A stretch of 39,527 nt of DNA from Bdellovibrionaceae bacterium UBA2316 (GTDB taxonomy: Bacteria; Bdellovibrionota; Bdellovibrionia; Bdellovibrionales; Bdellovibrionaceae), in contig DDVI01000104.1 in NCBI GenBank assembly GCA_002345205.1, forward strand, positions 1 to 39,527, read 5' to 3'. Numbering within the stretch: the first letter of the stretch is position 1; every line of letters begins with the position of its first letter. The notes under the pieces are model-generated. The model searched no databases, had not been told where the DNA came from, and saw only the letters and a program-made list of their open reading frames with translations. This document shows, piece after piece, positions 14,974 through 23,536 of the stretch. A program made the position numbers and the translations under genes.

Positions 14974-17619
14974 CTATCTAGATTGAATACGAGCGCAGAT
15001 TTTATTTTCTGCGTTTTGGATTAACAGAACTTTTTTTGTTACTACATTCCAGTCTTGGCTATTGATGTAGTTATCAAATTCTTGAATCAAGCCACTATCG
15101 CAGCTAGATGGCGCTAAGTTGGCGTAAGTTCTATTGTACGAAAGATCTTCGTTACGCTTGTTTAGAGTAGTCATGGTTTTGTAGAACTGTTCCCGGAATT
15201 CGCCACGAAGATCATTTTGTTTAGGCGTTTCTGGGAATAGCGAGAAGATAATGCTTTGTTTGCGAGCTAGGCTCCAATTAGAATCGGGGCGATTCATTTC
15301 TTCCAAGAGTTTCATTTTTTCTGAAAGTGAAGGCTTCGACGCTTGCGCGGCTAGATACGCTTTGAAACCATTTTCAGATGTATCCTTTAATTTCTCGGTC
15401 GCTAACATTTCATCCGTTTTACTATAGCCCATGGTAGCTAGGCGCTGAAGCATAATCCAACGCATATCTTGGTCAACTTCGAGAGGTTTTACACTTAGTT
15501 TTCCGTTTAAGATATCAGCTAGAATGTTTTGTGATGTGTCCGTTTCAATTCGGCGGGCCCAGTTGGTGAATAGAGTTTTCTTCCAAAGTGGATCGTTTGT
15601 TTGAGTGATGCGTTTCCAGTACCCTTTTTCTATTTGATCGATCACTGCGTTTCTGACTGTAATTTCAACATTTGATCTGTGAGGTAAGTAGGATGCAATG
15701 TCCGCCCAGTACGGGAAGTACTGCTGAACCAGAACCGGATGGGTTTCTTTTTCATATTGAGCAAAGAAAAGCTTTACAAAATCATCAATCTTAACTCGTC
15801 CATCGCGTAAGTTTAGGTAGGCTTGGTTTAAGAAAACACCGCGTGCTTGGGGATTGTTGATTTTGTGTAGATTTTTTTGCGCCCATTGGATTTGATCTGC
15901 TGATAGGGCGATTTTGATATACGCTACGTCTGTCGTATTAGGCAATACGAACTCAGGGCACGGCATTGATTTAGTGATCTCGCGCGTTTCGCTGTCACCA
16001 TTTGTTTTCCAATCATCAATAGACCACGTTTTTAAACCGTCACCAGATGATGAATATAATGTAATTGGAACACGGTGAGGCCGCGGACGTTCTGTCGCCA
16101 CCGGAGGTGTTAACTCAAACTTAATACGTGTTAATTTGTTTTCAATACATTCTGGAGTCACTTTGAGTGTGTCTAAACCCGCATTGCGGAGCCAAGCTAC
16201 GCTCCAAGTGCGCAAATCTGCTTTAGATGATTTTTCTAGCGAGCCAATAAATTGCGGTAGTGTTGTGTTCGTATAGGCGTACTGTTTGAAGTACTGCTGA
16301 ACGCCTTTTCTGAAATTGTCTTCGCCTAAGTAATACGACAGCTGACGTAGGCTTGAAGCGCCTTTGCTGTAAGTGATGGCATCGAAGTGATTAAATGTCG
16401 CATTGATGTCAGGAACATCTGTGCTAATGGGATGAGTGGTTGGATATTGATCTTCAATATACGCACTCATCTTTCCGCGTCTTTGAAATGACATCCAGGC
16501 GTCTTTGTAATCGGTCGCTTTTGAAACGGCATTGAATGCCATGAAGGTAGCGAAGCTTTCATTCAGCCACAATTCATCCCACCATTGCATAGTAACTAAA
16601 TCGCCAAACCACATATGCGCCATTTCGTGCAACATGATATTCGCTAAAGATTCCATTTCTTCTTGGCTCGAAGGGCCACGCTGAATGTGGCGTTCGTTAT
16701 AGTTAACTGCCGCTACGTTTTCCATGCCGCCTGTGCTGAATTCAGGAACCATCAATTGATCGTATTTTTTGAATGGGTATGGATAATCGAATTCTTTTTC
16801 AAAGAAAGCGAAACCTTTTTTAGTCGTTGTAAACCAGTATTTGTAATCTACGTATTTCTTTAAAGAAGCGCGTACGAAAAGGCGAAGAGGGATATTTTTG
16901 TATTTATCCTGCCAAACTTCATAGTGACCCGCATGTAGCGAGAATAAATAAGAACTCATCAGTGGGGATGGTGGAAACGTCCACTGAGTTTTTTGATTTT
17001 TGTTCACTTGCTGAGTTGGAAGAGTCGCAAAAACAACTTTCCAGTCTTTTGGTGCGGTGATGTCCGCAGCAAAGGTGGCTTTTAAGTCCGGCTGGTCAAA
17101 ACAGGGAAACACTTGATTCGCATCAAACGGCTCAAGTTTAGTCCAAACGTATACTTTTTTATCTTCTGGATCTTGGAAGCGATATATACCACGCCCGTTT
17201 TTAGAGTAGGATTGTTTGAATGTGATAACGACTTTGTTGTCGCCAACAAGAAGATCGTCTTTAGCTAATTGGATGCGGTAGTTTTCGTAAACTGCGGGTT
17301 TAGTTTTTCCATTGATTAAGAAGGTTTGGACTTCGCCACCTTTGAAATCTAAGAACGTGGCTGTTTGTGATGACAGAGAGAAGTTAATTTCTACACTGGC
17401 ATTATACGTAGTAGCCTCGTTTTCCAGATCAAACGTTAAATTGTAGCGAGTTTTTGAAATCAGTTTAGAGCGGTTATCTGCTTCACCGCGAGTCAAATTT
17501 GAAAGCGGTGCAATTTTATTATTTTCAGGTGAATCTTTTTTGCTAGATGTCGAACACTGAACCAGTACCAAGCCTAAAATAAAAAATAATGGAAAAAGAA
17601 AAAATGGCTTCAGTCGCAT
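14974..17619 (-). CDS. M1-family aminopeptidase, predicted lipoprotein
   Basis: A zinc metallopeptidase of the gluzincin M1 family (aminopeptidase N type), 881 residues. The N-terminal substrate motif GGMEN (about 297-301) replaces the usual GAMEN. The zinc site is HEMAH (His331, His335) with the third ligand Glu354 in LNESFATF. The C-terminal half is the expected helical domain. From the chosen ATG there is a lipoprotein signal peptide (FFILGLVLVQC), with the acylated Cys near residue 22, so the enzyme should be tethered to a membrane facing the periplasm or outside. That is atypical for M1 enzymes, many of which are cytoplasmic. A 16-residue upstream extension is possible but would spoil the signal peptide. 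It would trim peptides during nutrient uptake. Confidence 0.93.
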   Translation of the reverse strand: MRLKPFFLFPLFFILGLVLVQCSTSSKKDSPENNKIAPLSNLTRGEADNRSKLISKTRYNLTFDLENEATTYNASVEINFSLSSQTATFLDFKGGEVQTFLINGKTKPAVYENYRIQLAKDDLLVGDNKVVITFKQSYSKNGRGIYRFQDPEDKKVYVWTKLEPFDANQVFPCFDQPDLKATFAADITAPKDWKVVFATLPTQQVNKNQKTQWTFPPSPLMSSYLFSLHAGHYEVWQDKYKNIPLRLFVRASLKKYVDYKYWFTTTKKGFAFFEKEFDYPYPFKKYDQLMVPEFSTGGMENVAAVNYNERHIQRGPSSQEEMESLANIMLHEMAHMWFGDLVTMQWWDELWLNESFATFMAFNAVSKATDYKDAWMSFQRRGKMSAYIEDQYPTTHPISTDVPDINATFNHFDAITYSKGASSLRQLSYYLGEDNFRKGVQQYFKQYAYTNTTLPQFIGSLEKSSKADLRTWSVAWLRNAGLDTLKVTPECIENKLTRIKFELTPPVATERPRPHRVPITLYSSSGDGLKTWSIDDWKTNGDSETREITKSMPCPEFVLPNTTDVAYIKIALSADQIQWAQKNLHKINNPQARGVFLNQAYLNLRDGRVKIDDFVKLFFAQYEKETHPVLVQQYFPYWADIASYLPHRSNVEITVRNAVIDQIEKGYWKRITQTNDPLWKKTLFTNWARRIETDTSQNILADILNGKLSVKPLEVDQDMRWIMLQRLATMGYSKTDEMLATEKLKDTSENGFKAYLAAQASKPSLSEKMKLLEEMNRPDSNWSLARKQSIIFSLFPETPKQNDLRGEFREQFYKTMTTLNKRNEDLSYNRTYANLAPSSCDSGLIQEFDNYINSQDWNVVTKKVLLIQNAENKICARIQSR

Positions 17620-17656
17620 AGATACCCCGTTTAATGCAATATGGAAAACAGGGGGC

Positions 17657-17686
17657 ATTTTATGCACTAGAACTTCCTCGAGGCAA
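17657..17686 (-). promoter_or_regulatory. Candidate sigma70-type promoter for the aminopeptidase operon
   Basis: On the minus strand, a -35-like TTGCCT (17686-17681) is followed by an 18-base spacer and a -10-like TAAAAT (17662-17657). The transcript would start about 30 bases before the chosen aminopeptidase ATG at 17619. The match was judged by eye only. Confidence 0.4.
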
Positions 17687-17688
17687 GA

Positions 17689-18075
17689 TCAAAACGTAAA
17701 CTGAGTCTCGCATGAAAACTGATGAAATTGTGATGGGGAGCCTGGTGAGCCCAGCTCGTGAACAGATAGAGTGAATGACTTAAAATTTAAGTTTTCTTTA
17801 CCCATCTCAAAATCAAAGGCAGACGCGGTTTCCAAGTTTACAAATTCAGCAACGATAGACTCTGACGTTTCGTTGACGTAAGAAATAAGGGCTTCTGATT
17901 CAGCGTTGGGCGCCGTGTTGTTGCCGATTAAAATAGCCTTAATCTGGACGGGAGAGGCGTTAAGATCCACTAATTTAAGAGTTAATTGCGTGTCGGAGTG
18001 GCAAACTACATCTGTGCGGGCATGAGCCGAGTAGGCGCTTAAAACTAAAAAGAGTACGCTCAATAGGTATTTCAT
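17689..18075 (-). CDS. Small secreted protein of unknown function
   Basis: A 128-residue protein that I do not recognise. It has a clear signal peptide (YLLSVLFLVLSAYSAHA, cleavage before RTDVVC). The mature part of about 109 residues is beta-rich, with one Cys near each end (VVCHS and FSCET) that could form a disulfide. The start at 18075 was chosen for the GGGAG ribosome binding site and because the signal peptide begins there; a longer upstream reading has no good start. It sits between two other secreted-protein genes on the same strand. Expected location is periplasmic or secreted. Confidence 0.7.
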   Translation of the reverse strand: MKYLLSVLFLVLSAYSAHARTDVVCHSDTQLTLKLVDLNASPVQIKAILIGNNTAPNAESEALISYVNETSESIVAEFVNLETASAFDFEMGKENLNFKSFTLSVHELGSPGSPSQFHQFSCETQFTF

Positions 18076-18191
18076 AAAGCTCCCAGATCTAAATGTTTTT
18101 AAATATATATAAAGCAGACCGGTGAGCATTTCTAGATTTTTTAACAACCAAGTAAGGGCTACCCGGTTGTCATTACTTTAGACAGTCAGAA

Positions 18192-19160
18192 TTAGTTTTC
18201 GCAGCGTAGTTTCAGCAGAGGAGTTAAGCCGTCCTTGCCCATTTCAGAAGAGATAAGCAAATCAGACGTGCCGGGGATGTAGCTAATCGCTTCCTGTTGC
18301 TTGCCTGCCCGCGCGGGACTGTAGACGTAGTCAGTTCCAGCAATCCACGCCGTTTGAGCCTGTTTGGTTAGGCTTGACATTGGAATTTCAAAAACACCCT
18401 GATAGGTAAGGATAGCGACTGTGTCTGAAACTTCATTATAAGCCGCTCCAGTGATTTCCGTGTTGATCGCTGCAAATGATGATGGAAGCAGAGGCTTCAA
18501 CGATAGTTTGCCGACTGATTTGAATTTCGGGTTGTCGCCAGAAACACCCGCATTTTTTTTCACATACTCAAGGGCGGCCACGTGAATTTGATCTGCTGTT
18601 AATAAGAAGATTTGTGCCGTCGTGCCGTTTTTCTCTTTTGTGATCAGAGTTAAGTTTCCTTTTTTATCTAAATAGAAACCTTCAGAATTGTGTGAGTGAT
18701 CTGGATAGCTAACCGAAAGAACAAGATCCGGTTGTAGGTCTAAGCCTGCTGTAGCGAGATGATCTAAGTTTGTCTTTGTTAAGTTAGACTCTTTAAAAAA
18801 ATAAAATTGGATCGATGGCCGAAATCGTAAATTATCACCGATATCGCCAATAACCAAACAGCTAGATTCCCCTAGGCATGGACCAACTGTCATGTCTTCC
18901 GTATCTAAGAAAAAACCAAGCCGGATGGGAACTCGTTGAGAGTTGTTCCCATCTGCGTCTGTGAAAAAAAATTCAGGTTCTGAGCCAGAATCATTGATAT
19001 GATAAAGACGATTAGGGTAACGCTTTGAAAATGCCATACCGCTGGATTCGTCTAAGCGTGGTTCTTGAACCGTGAATGTCGCGTCTTGAACGCGTTGGGG
19101 GCATATTTGGGAGTGAGCGAAGTTAGCGAAAGCAATTGAAAGTAAAATAAATGTTTTCAT
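18192..19160 (-). CDS. Secreted beta-propeller-like protein
   Basis: A 322-residue secreted protein with a signal peptide (FILLSIAFANFAHS). The segment DESSGMAFSKRYPNRLYHIND followed by SG is the start seen in a group of extracellular propeller-like proteins (pattern ESSG-S-NDSG), then TEDMTVGPC and VIGDIGDN. The GDIGDN block with acidic residues could bind calcium. Later strands repeat a hydrophobic-turn pattern. No catalytic motif is certain; a phytase- or esterase-like propeller is one possibility, but I would not assign an activity. It begins 69 bases after the TPR gene of the TonB locus and on the same strand, so it could be a distal member of that operon or have its own promoter. Confidence 0.72.
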   Translation of the reverse strand: MKTFILLSIAFANFAHSQICPQRVQDATFTVQEPRLDESSGMAFSKRYPNRLYHINDSGSEPEFFFTDADGNNSQRVPIRLGFFLDTEDMTVGPCLGESSCLVIGDIGDNLRFRPSIQFYFFKESNLTKTNLDHLATAGLDLQPDLVLSVSYPDHSHNSEGFYLDKKGNLTLITKEKNGTTAQIFLLTADQIHVAALEYVKKNAGVSGDNPKFKSVGKLSLKPLLPSSFAAINTEITGAAYNEVSDTVAILTYQGVFEIPMSSLTKQAQTAWIAGTDYVYSPARAGKQQEAISYIPGTSDLLISSEMGKDGLTPLLKLRCEN

Positions 19161-19229
19161 GCTTAAAGCATAGGACGATATTAAAATGCCTGTCGAGAGG
19201 TTTTCTAAAACAAAATTTAGAACTGAGTG

Positions 19230-20351
19230 TTAACGGTTAAGGGATTTTATCAGACTGGCTTTTTTTTGACTCAGACTTGGGCTTGTTACTTGGTCAATAT
19301 AAATCCGTGCTTGGTCTGTATCTTCGACCAATTGTGAGCTATATGCGATGGCGTAATTGAATTCATCGTTCTTCCAAGAGACTGATTTGTAACGGCTATG
19401 TAACGCGTATAGATTGCCCCAATCTTCATTGTTAATTAGATAAACGAACCAGTTTTTTAAGTGGCTGTTGCTATCCTGAAGTTGCATGCGATGAAATAAA
19501 GAGTAGGCTTTGATTTGCATTAAGTTCATGAGTTCAAGCTGAACGTTTAGGACGCCATCGTCTGTTTTCAATTCTGAAAGTAAATTAAGGGCACTGAAGT
19601 GTAAGTCTTTTTTGAAAAGAACCTGAGCTAAGTTAAGTTTAATCAAGTCGCTATTAGGAAATTTTAAGCGGGCGCGCTCTAATACGCCGTGAATGTTTTT
19701 CTCTAGGTCACCGGCTAAGAAGATTTCTGTGATCGTTAAGACTTCTTCCGCAGATTTGATTTTATTTTGGTCGATCGCAGACTCGACTAATTGTATGGCT
19801 TCATTTAGGAGCTTGTTTCTAACCAATTCTTCAATGTAAAACGTGAAGAGCGGGAAATTAAACGTGTTGTTTAACTGAGATTCCGACCAACGCAAAACAC
19901 GGCTTAGTTCAGGCGGGTACTTTGATGCTGCTTTCAGGAATATGATTTCCGAAGACAGATTTTTTCCTAACATACTTTTCTGATGTTTTTCCAATTGATT
20001 CAGGCCGTCGGCAAAACGGTCTTTTTCGCTGTAAAGTAAAACGACCTTTTCTAAAGCTAGCGCCGTGTAGCGTATGGATAGTGATCTTTCAAGATAAGCG
20101 ATACTGTCATTTACGGCCCCATGCTGGTGGCTAAAAAGGGCTTTAATCATGAAAAAGTCGGCGGGTGTGCTTTTCAAAAACGAATTTTTTTCTTTTTCGA
20201 AAACAGCTTGAGCTTGAATCCATTGATTATCTTCAATCAGCTTTAATACTAAGGCTTCACCGTCGTAGTTATCATATCGGGGATCGATGGATGGCTCAGA
20301 GACAGAAAACTGGCAAAGAAATAAAAGTAGTGTGATAAATTTCATATTCAT
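19230..20351 (-). CDS. TPR-type periplasmic protein, last gene of TonB locus
   Basis: A 373-residue protein with a signal peptide (FITLLLFLCQFSVS) and then almost entirely paired helices. TPR-like phrases are seen at DSIAYLERSLSIRYTALALEKVV, NEAIQLVESAID and HFSALNLLSEL. TPR proteins are a regular downstream partner of tonB in TtpC/DUF3450-type TonB loci, where they appear to act in the periplasm. The start overlaps the tonB stop by four bases (ATGA), which indicates translational coupling. An ATG two codons later has slightly better spacing to GGA. The role is inferred from context; the helical-repeat call is by eye. Confidence 0.75.
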   Translation of the reverse strand: MNMKFITLLLFLCQFSVSEPSIDPRYDNYDGEALVLKLIEDNQWIQAQAVFEKEKNSFLKSTPADFFMIKALFSHQHGAVNDSIAYLERSLSIRYTALALEKVVLLYSEKDRFADGLNQLEKHQKSMLGKNLSSEIIFLKAASKYPPELSRVLRWSESQLNNTFNFPLFTFYIEELVRNKLLNEAIQLVESAIDQNKIKSAEEVLTITEIFLAGDLEKNIHGVLERARLKFPNSDLIKLNLAQVLFKKDLHFSALNLLSELKTDDGVLNVQLELMNLMQIKAYSLFHRMQLQDSNSHLKNWFVYLINNEDWGNLYALHSRYKSVSWKNDEFNYAIAYSSQLVEDTDQARIYIDQVTSPSLSQKKASLIKSLNR

Positions 20352-20956
20352 TCCAATTTAAATTCGATTCTTCGTTTAATCGTCGACTCGACAGGATTTC
20401 CGTTTTGATAAGCCGCTGCGAATTTCCAATCTTTTACGGCGTCCATGGCCGCTGTTTCAAAATAACCTTCAGGATTAGCCTCAAGTACATCGATTGACTT
20501 GATTGCCGAGCTTTGATCAATCGTGATTAGCAATCGTACATAGCCAGTGATATTTTTTCTTTTAGCGGCATCAGGGAATTGAGGCTCCGTTTTAGATAGT
20601 ATTTGAACATCTGTCGTTTGTGAGGATTTAGAACTGGCAAATGAACTCGATGCTGAAGCCTGTTGATCGGCATGCGAGATCAAGCCTCCGCCACCATTAC
20701 TTGCGCCAAATGATTTTAGACCGGCGAATGGTGATGACGATACCGCTAACGGTTTTTCTACAGTGTTCGTTTTTTTGACTCGTTTAGGCGGTTGCACTTT
20801 TTCAGGAGGTGGACGCACTTCAACTTTGTTTATTTTATGTTGAGTCGCTGCCGGTTTGATTGGTTCTGTTTCCACCGCATTAGAATTGGAAAACAGATAT
20901 GTCAATCCAGCGATAAAGACTACGGCGACAAAAAGTGTTCGTAGAAGTGCACTCAT
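20348..20956 (-). CDS. tonB: TonB family energy transducer
   Basis: A 202-residue TonB-type protein. It has a short cytoplasmic N-terminus, one membrane anchor (4-23), a short basic and proline-containing linker (RPPPEKVQPPKR), a Ser/Ala/Gly-rich stretch, and a C-terminal TonB domain (about 118-202). That domain has the typical EPQFPDAAKRKNITGYV start and the AMDAVKDWKF block. It passes proton-motive force from ExbB/ExbD to the outer-membrane receptor, here most likely the receptor encoded in the same operon. The proline-rich region is much shorter than in E. coli TonB. It is one base from the upstream gene and overlaps the next. Confidence 0.92.
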   Translation of the reverse strand: MSALLRTLFVAVVFIAGLTYLFSNSNAVETEPIKPAATQHKINKVEVRPPPEKVQPPKRVKKTNTVEKPLAVSSSPFAGLKSFGASNGGGGLISHADQQASASSSFASSKSSQTTDVQILSKTEPQFPDAAKRKNITGYVRLLITIDQSSAIKSIDVLEANPEGYFETAAMDAVKDWKFAAAYQNGNPVESTIKRRIEFKLE

Positions 20957-20957
20957 T

Positions 20958-21728
20958 TTAACTCTTTGCTAGCTGTGTGAAGATCCAACCGATTGCAAAG
21001 AAAACAAGAGCTAAGAAAAGTCCCGGCAGTAAATCCATAGTGCGATTGAATATGTTTTTTTCTTTCAGAATCGGCTGCATTTTGTTAAACGGTAATTGAA
21101 CAAAAGCCGCCGCAACAAACGGAGTGTCCGCCGGTACCGAATCAAAGGACGATTCTGAAGTTTCTGCGTAGTAGCCAGAATCTGTTAGTGAAAGCACCGT
21201 CCATTTATTGTCTTTATTTAAGAAACGAACAAACGGACCCACGTGAAACACAGATCCTTCTTGCAGTGACTGATTTAGATCTGTGTAGCTTTTAGATGCT
21301 GAAAATACCTGTGACATTGACTCGATAGTTTTTGCTTGAGTATTGAGGACCGCTGTAAGGGACTCGTCTTTGGCGTCTGAAACCACTGGAGTAAAGTATT
21401 TCATCTCGTGGTTTTTTGTTTTGATCCATTGCAGGCGATCACTCAAGGCGGCTTGAGACTGTGTTTGTTTTTTTGCTAAACGACTGTATTCAGCGACTTC
21501 ATTTTCGACCGTTTCAAGTTCAACAGCTAAACGTGCTTTTTCAGCGTGAAGTTCATCTAGTTGGCGGTCCAGATCTGCCGCTTTCATTTGCTTTTGGATT
21601 TTGAATTGGCTGAGCTGTTTTTCCAGAGTTTGTTTTTGACTAGAAACAAACTCAAGTTCCCGTTTAAAAACATCGACTTGAGCAAATGCCGATGCGGAAA
21701 TCAGTAGGGGAAGGACGTACTTAGTCAT
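20958..21728 (-). CDS. TtpC-like periplasmic coiled-coil protein lacking the ExbB channel domain
   Basis: A 256-residue protein with a signal peptide (YVLPLLISASAFA), a coiled coil (about 20-100), a beta-rich segment around GSVFHVGPFVRF (158-169), and one C-terminal membrane helix (233-252) followed by four residues. The order matches the N-terminal half of TtpC-type MotA/TolQ/ExbB proteins of Vibrio-like TonB2 systems, ending just after their first membrane helix. The proton-channel part is missing and no frameshifted remainder follows; tonB starts two bases later. I infer a natural truncation or split, with the separate ExbB supplying the channel. Overlap by ATGA with the DUF3450-like gene shows coupling. 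An unrelated coiled-coil anchor is the alternative. Confidence 0.65.
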   Translation of the reverse strand: MTKYVLPLLISASAFAQVDVFKRELEFVSSQKQTLEKQLSQFKIQKQMKAADLDRQLDELHAEKARLAVELETVENEVAEYSRLAKKQTQSQAALSDRLQWIKTKNHEMKYFTPVVSDAKDESLTAVLNTQAKTIESMSQVFSASKSYTDLNQSLQEGSVFHVGPFVRFLNKDNKWTVLSLTDSGYYAETSESSFDSVPADTPFVAAAFVQLPFNKMQPILKEKNIFNRTMDLLPGLFLALVFFAIGWIFTQLAKS

Positions 21729-22492
21729 AAAGTCTCCTTGGCTAGCATGCCGGGAGTCAGAACCAATTCTGAAAGCAGGCGTTCGCTATTTTTGCTATCT
21801 ATAGATTCAACCAGTTTAATAATCTTATTTTTAATGGCGTCATCGCTGATCTGTTGGTGGAATAGACGCTGTCCTTTGCGATAGAAAATCCCAGTCTGAC
21901 CAGCCGCTGTTTTGTAGTATAAACTAGTTAAGCCCAGACGAAAAATGGCTGCGTCGTGATCTACGTTTTCAATAGTTAGACGGCGTAATTTTTTTTGAGT
22001 TTCACCGGCTAACTTGCGTTCTGATTCTAGAAACTGACTCCATTGAAGAGTTGACTCGCTGAGAGGCTCTTTGTTAGCGGCTAACGCGGTTTTAACGGCT
22101 TTAATTTTATCAAGGCGCTGTTCGATATCCCAAGGGATGCCATTTTTAACAAACGCTTCGTACGTTTCGATTCCCTTTTCTAATTCAGGTTTTGAAAGCG
22201 GCACAGATTGAGCCTCATTCTTAGAGCTAACTTGCGATAAAAATTGAGTGCGTTTGATTCTAACTTCCGCTAGTTTTCTTTTTATCTCTTTGATTTCATC
22301 CTGAAGAGTTAAAATTTTTTCGGTGATACGATCGGTTTCAGCAGTTCCCGAACGAATTTCGCTTTGTAATTCTGAATTTATTGTTTCGAGGCGTGCACGT
22401 TCTGAAATTAATTTTTGAATGTCGGTTTCATTTGCCAGAACTAAAACTGGCAACAATAGGAATGGTAATAAGAGTAAAATTAAGTATTTCAT
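21725..22492 (-). CDS. DUF3450-like periplasmic coiled-coil protein
   Basis: A 255-residue protein with a signal peptide (LLLLPFLLLPVLVLA), a long coiled coil (about 22-90), and two DUF3450-like blocks. The first is GIPWDIEQRLDKIKAVKTAL (118-137). The second is FRLGLTSLYYKTAAGQTG (184-201), where family members read roughly LRxGRxALYYQTxDG. DUF3450 proteins are encoded beside TtpC, ExbB2, ExbD2 and TonB2 in gammaproteobacteria, which fits the neighbours here. It probably assembles with the TtpC-like protein through coiled coils in the periplasm. Its start overlaps the exbD stop (ATGA) and its end overlaps the next start, so all three are translationally coupled. Confidence 0.8.
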   Translation of the reverse strand: MKYLILLLLPFLLLPVLVLANETDIQKLISERARLETINSELQSEIRSGTAETDRITEKILTLQDEIKEIKRKLAEVRIKRTQFLSQVSSKNEAQSVPLSKPELEKGIETYEAFVKNGIPWDIEQRLDKIKAVKTALAANKEPLSESTLQWSQFLESERKLAGETQKKLRRLTIENVDHDAAIFRLGLTSLYYKTAAGQTGIFYRKGQRLFHQQISDDAIKNKIIKLVESIDSKNSERLLSELVLTPGMLAKETL

Positions 22493-22896
22493 GGATTCTC
22501 CACAGTCGTTACGCTGAGTTCTTTAACTCCGGCTGTTTTTGCTACGTCCATTACGGCAATGACAAAACCATAGTCTAAATCTTTATCTGCTGAAACGACG
22601 GCGCTAATTTCTGGATTTTTGTTTAGCTCAGCACCGATTTGACTACGAAGTTCATTTAGATCTGTTAGCTTTTGATTGATGAAGATTTCGCGAGCTTTAT
22701 TCAGGGAAATTGCAATCGGTGCTCCTGTTTTTTTACTATCAGAAAAGCTAGATTCAGGAAGGTTAAGTTCCATCTGGTTTTGCTTCTGTGTCTGCGAAGT
22801 CACCATGAAAATAATCAAAACAACTAGGATGATGTCGACCAGAGGGACAATGTTTATATCCGAAATTTCTGCATCTGAGCTTTGCGCTTTAGCCAT
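22489..22896 (-). CDS. exbD: ExbD/TolR-family biopolymer transporter
   Basis: A 135-residue ExbD-type protein. It has a short cytoplasmic N-terminus, one membrane helix with the conserved proton-relay Asp21 in NIVPLVDIILVVLIIFMV, and a periplasmic ExbD/TolR domain ending in VMDVAKTAGVKELSVTT. It forms the proton channel with ExbB and activates TonB. The ATG at 22896 was chosen over a longer reading to 22935 because GGGCGGT precedes it and the conserved domain starts there. It overlaps the end of exbB by eight bases. Confidence 0.94.
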   Translation of the reverse strand: MAKAQSSDAEISDINIVPLVDIILVVLIIFMVTSQTQKQNQMELNLPESSFSDSKKTGAPIAISLNKAREIFINQKLTDLNELRSQIGAELNKNPEISAVVSADKDLDYGFVIAVMDVAKTAGVKELSVTTVENP

Positions 22897-23527
22897 GTTG
22901 ACCGCCCGGTGTTTTTTCTGAGTGAGAAATTTCAACTACATGTTGAACCAAGTCCAAAGTTTCATTGATGTACTTAACTTGCTTTTGGAAATAGTTGTAG
23001 GCAAGTACCGCTGGAATGGCTGCTAATAAACCGGCCGCTGTAGCAATCAATGCCGACGAAATACCGGCCATAACGGATCCTTGACCGCCGGCCGTCGTTT
23101 GCCCCATATCGTTAAATGATTTCATGATCCCTAGAACGGTTCCGAACAGACCGATATATGGCGCGTTGGAACCCACGGTCGCCAAGAATCCTAGGTATTT
23201 TTCTAGATTCGGTTTGTTTAAGTTTTTCACCGATTCAACCAGAGACGATAAGTTTGGCGTACGACTCGTGCGACAATGGTTGAGTGCCATCTTTAAAGTT
23301 TCACCAGGTAATGATTCAGAATTCGCGATGCGATCTAAGCCGTTGAAGTTTGCGCTCTGAATAAGAGGTGCGATCTCTTTTTTAAAGCCTTTACTTTGGG
23401 TCACCATTTTCTTTAGGCTGAAGTAACGATCAATGATCATGTATAGGCTCATTAGGCATAGGCCTAATAGTAGATAAAGTACTACCTGATCCGCTAAGTG
23501 TGCGACCGCAAATATACGATCATTCAT
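22889..23527 (-). CDS. exbB: ExbB/TolQ-family proton channel subunit
   Basis: A 212-residue MotA/TolQ/ExbB protein with three membrane helices at about 14-32, 111-135 and 153-178. The family core is seen in YLGFLATVGSNAPYIGLFGTV and in GISSALIATAAGLLAAIPAV, which carries the conserved polar Thr of the proton path. It has no N-terminal periplasmic extension, so it is ExbB2/TolQ-like rather than TtpC. A strong TAGGAGG ribosome binding site lies nine bases after the ankyrin lipoprotein gene. It works with the ExbD encoded next. Confidence 0.94.
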   Translation of the reverse strand: MNDRIFAVAHLADQVVLYLLLGLCLMSLYMIIDRYFSLKKMVTQSKGFKKEIAPLIQSANFNGLDRIANSESLPGETLKMALNHCRTSRTPNLSSLVESVKNLNKPNLEKYLGFLATVGSNAPYIGLFGTVLGIMKSFNDMGQTTAGGQGSVMAGISSALIATAAGLLAAIPAVLAYNYFQKQVKYINETLDLVQHVVEISHSEKTPGGQHG

Positions 23528-23536
23528 TGTTACCTC

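Noticed and set aside
18144..18170. ACAACC / GGTTGT hairpin with inner GGG/CCC after the secreted propeller-like gene, as a terminator.
   Set aside because: On the minus strand it is followed by an A-tract rather than a U-tract.
19203..19222. TTCTAAA / TTTAGAA inverted repeat downstream of the TPR gene, as a terminator or operator.
   Set aside because: The arms are only seven bases and A/T-rich, with no U-tract; easily due to chance.
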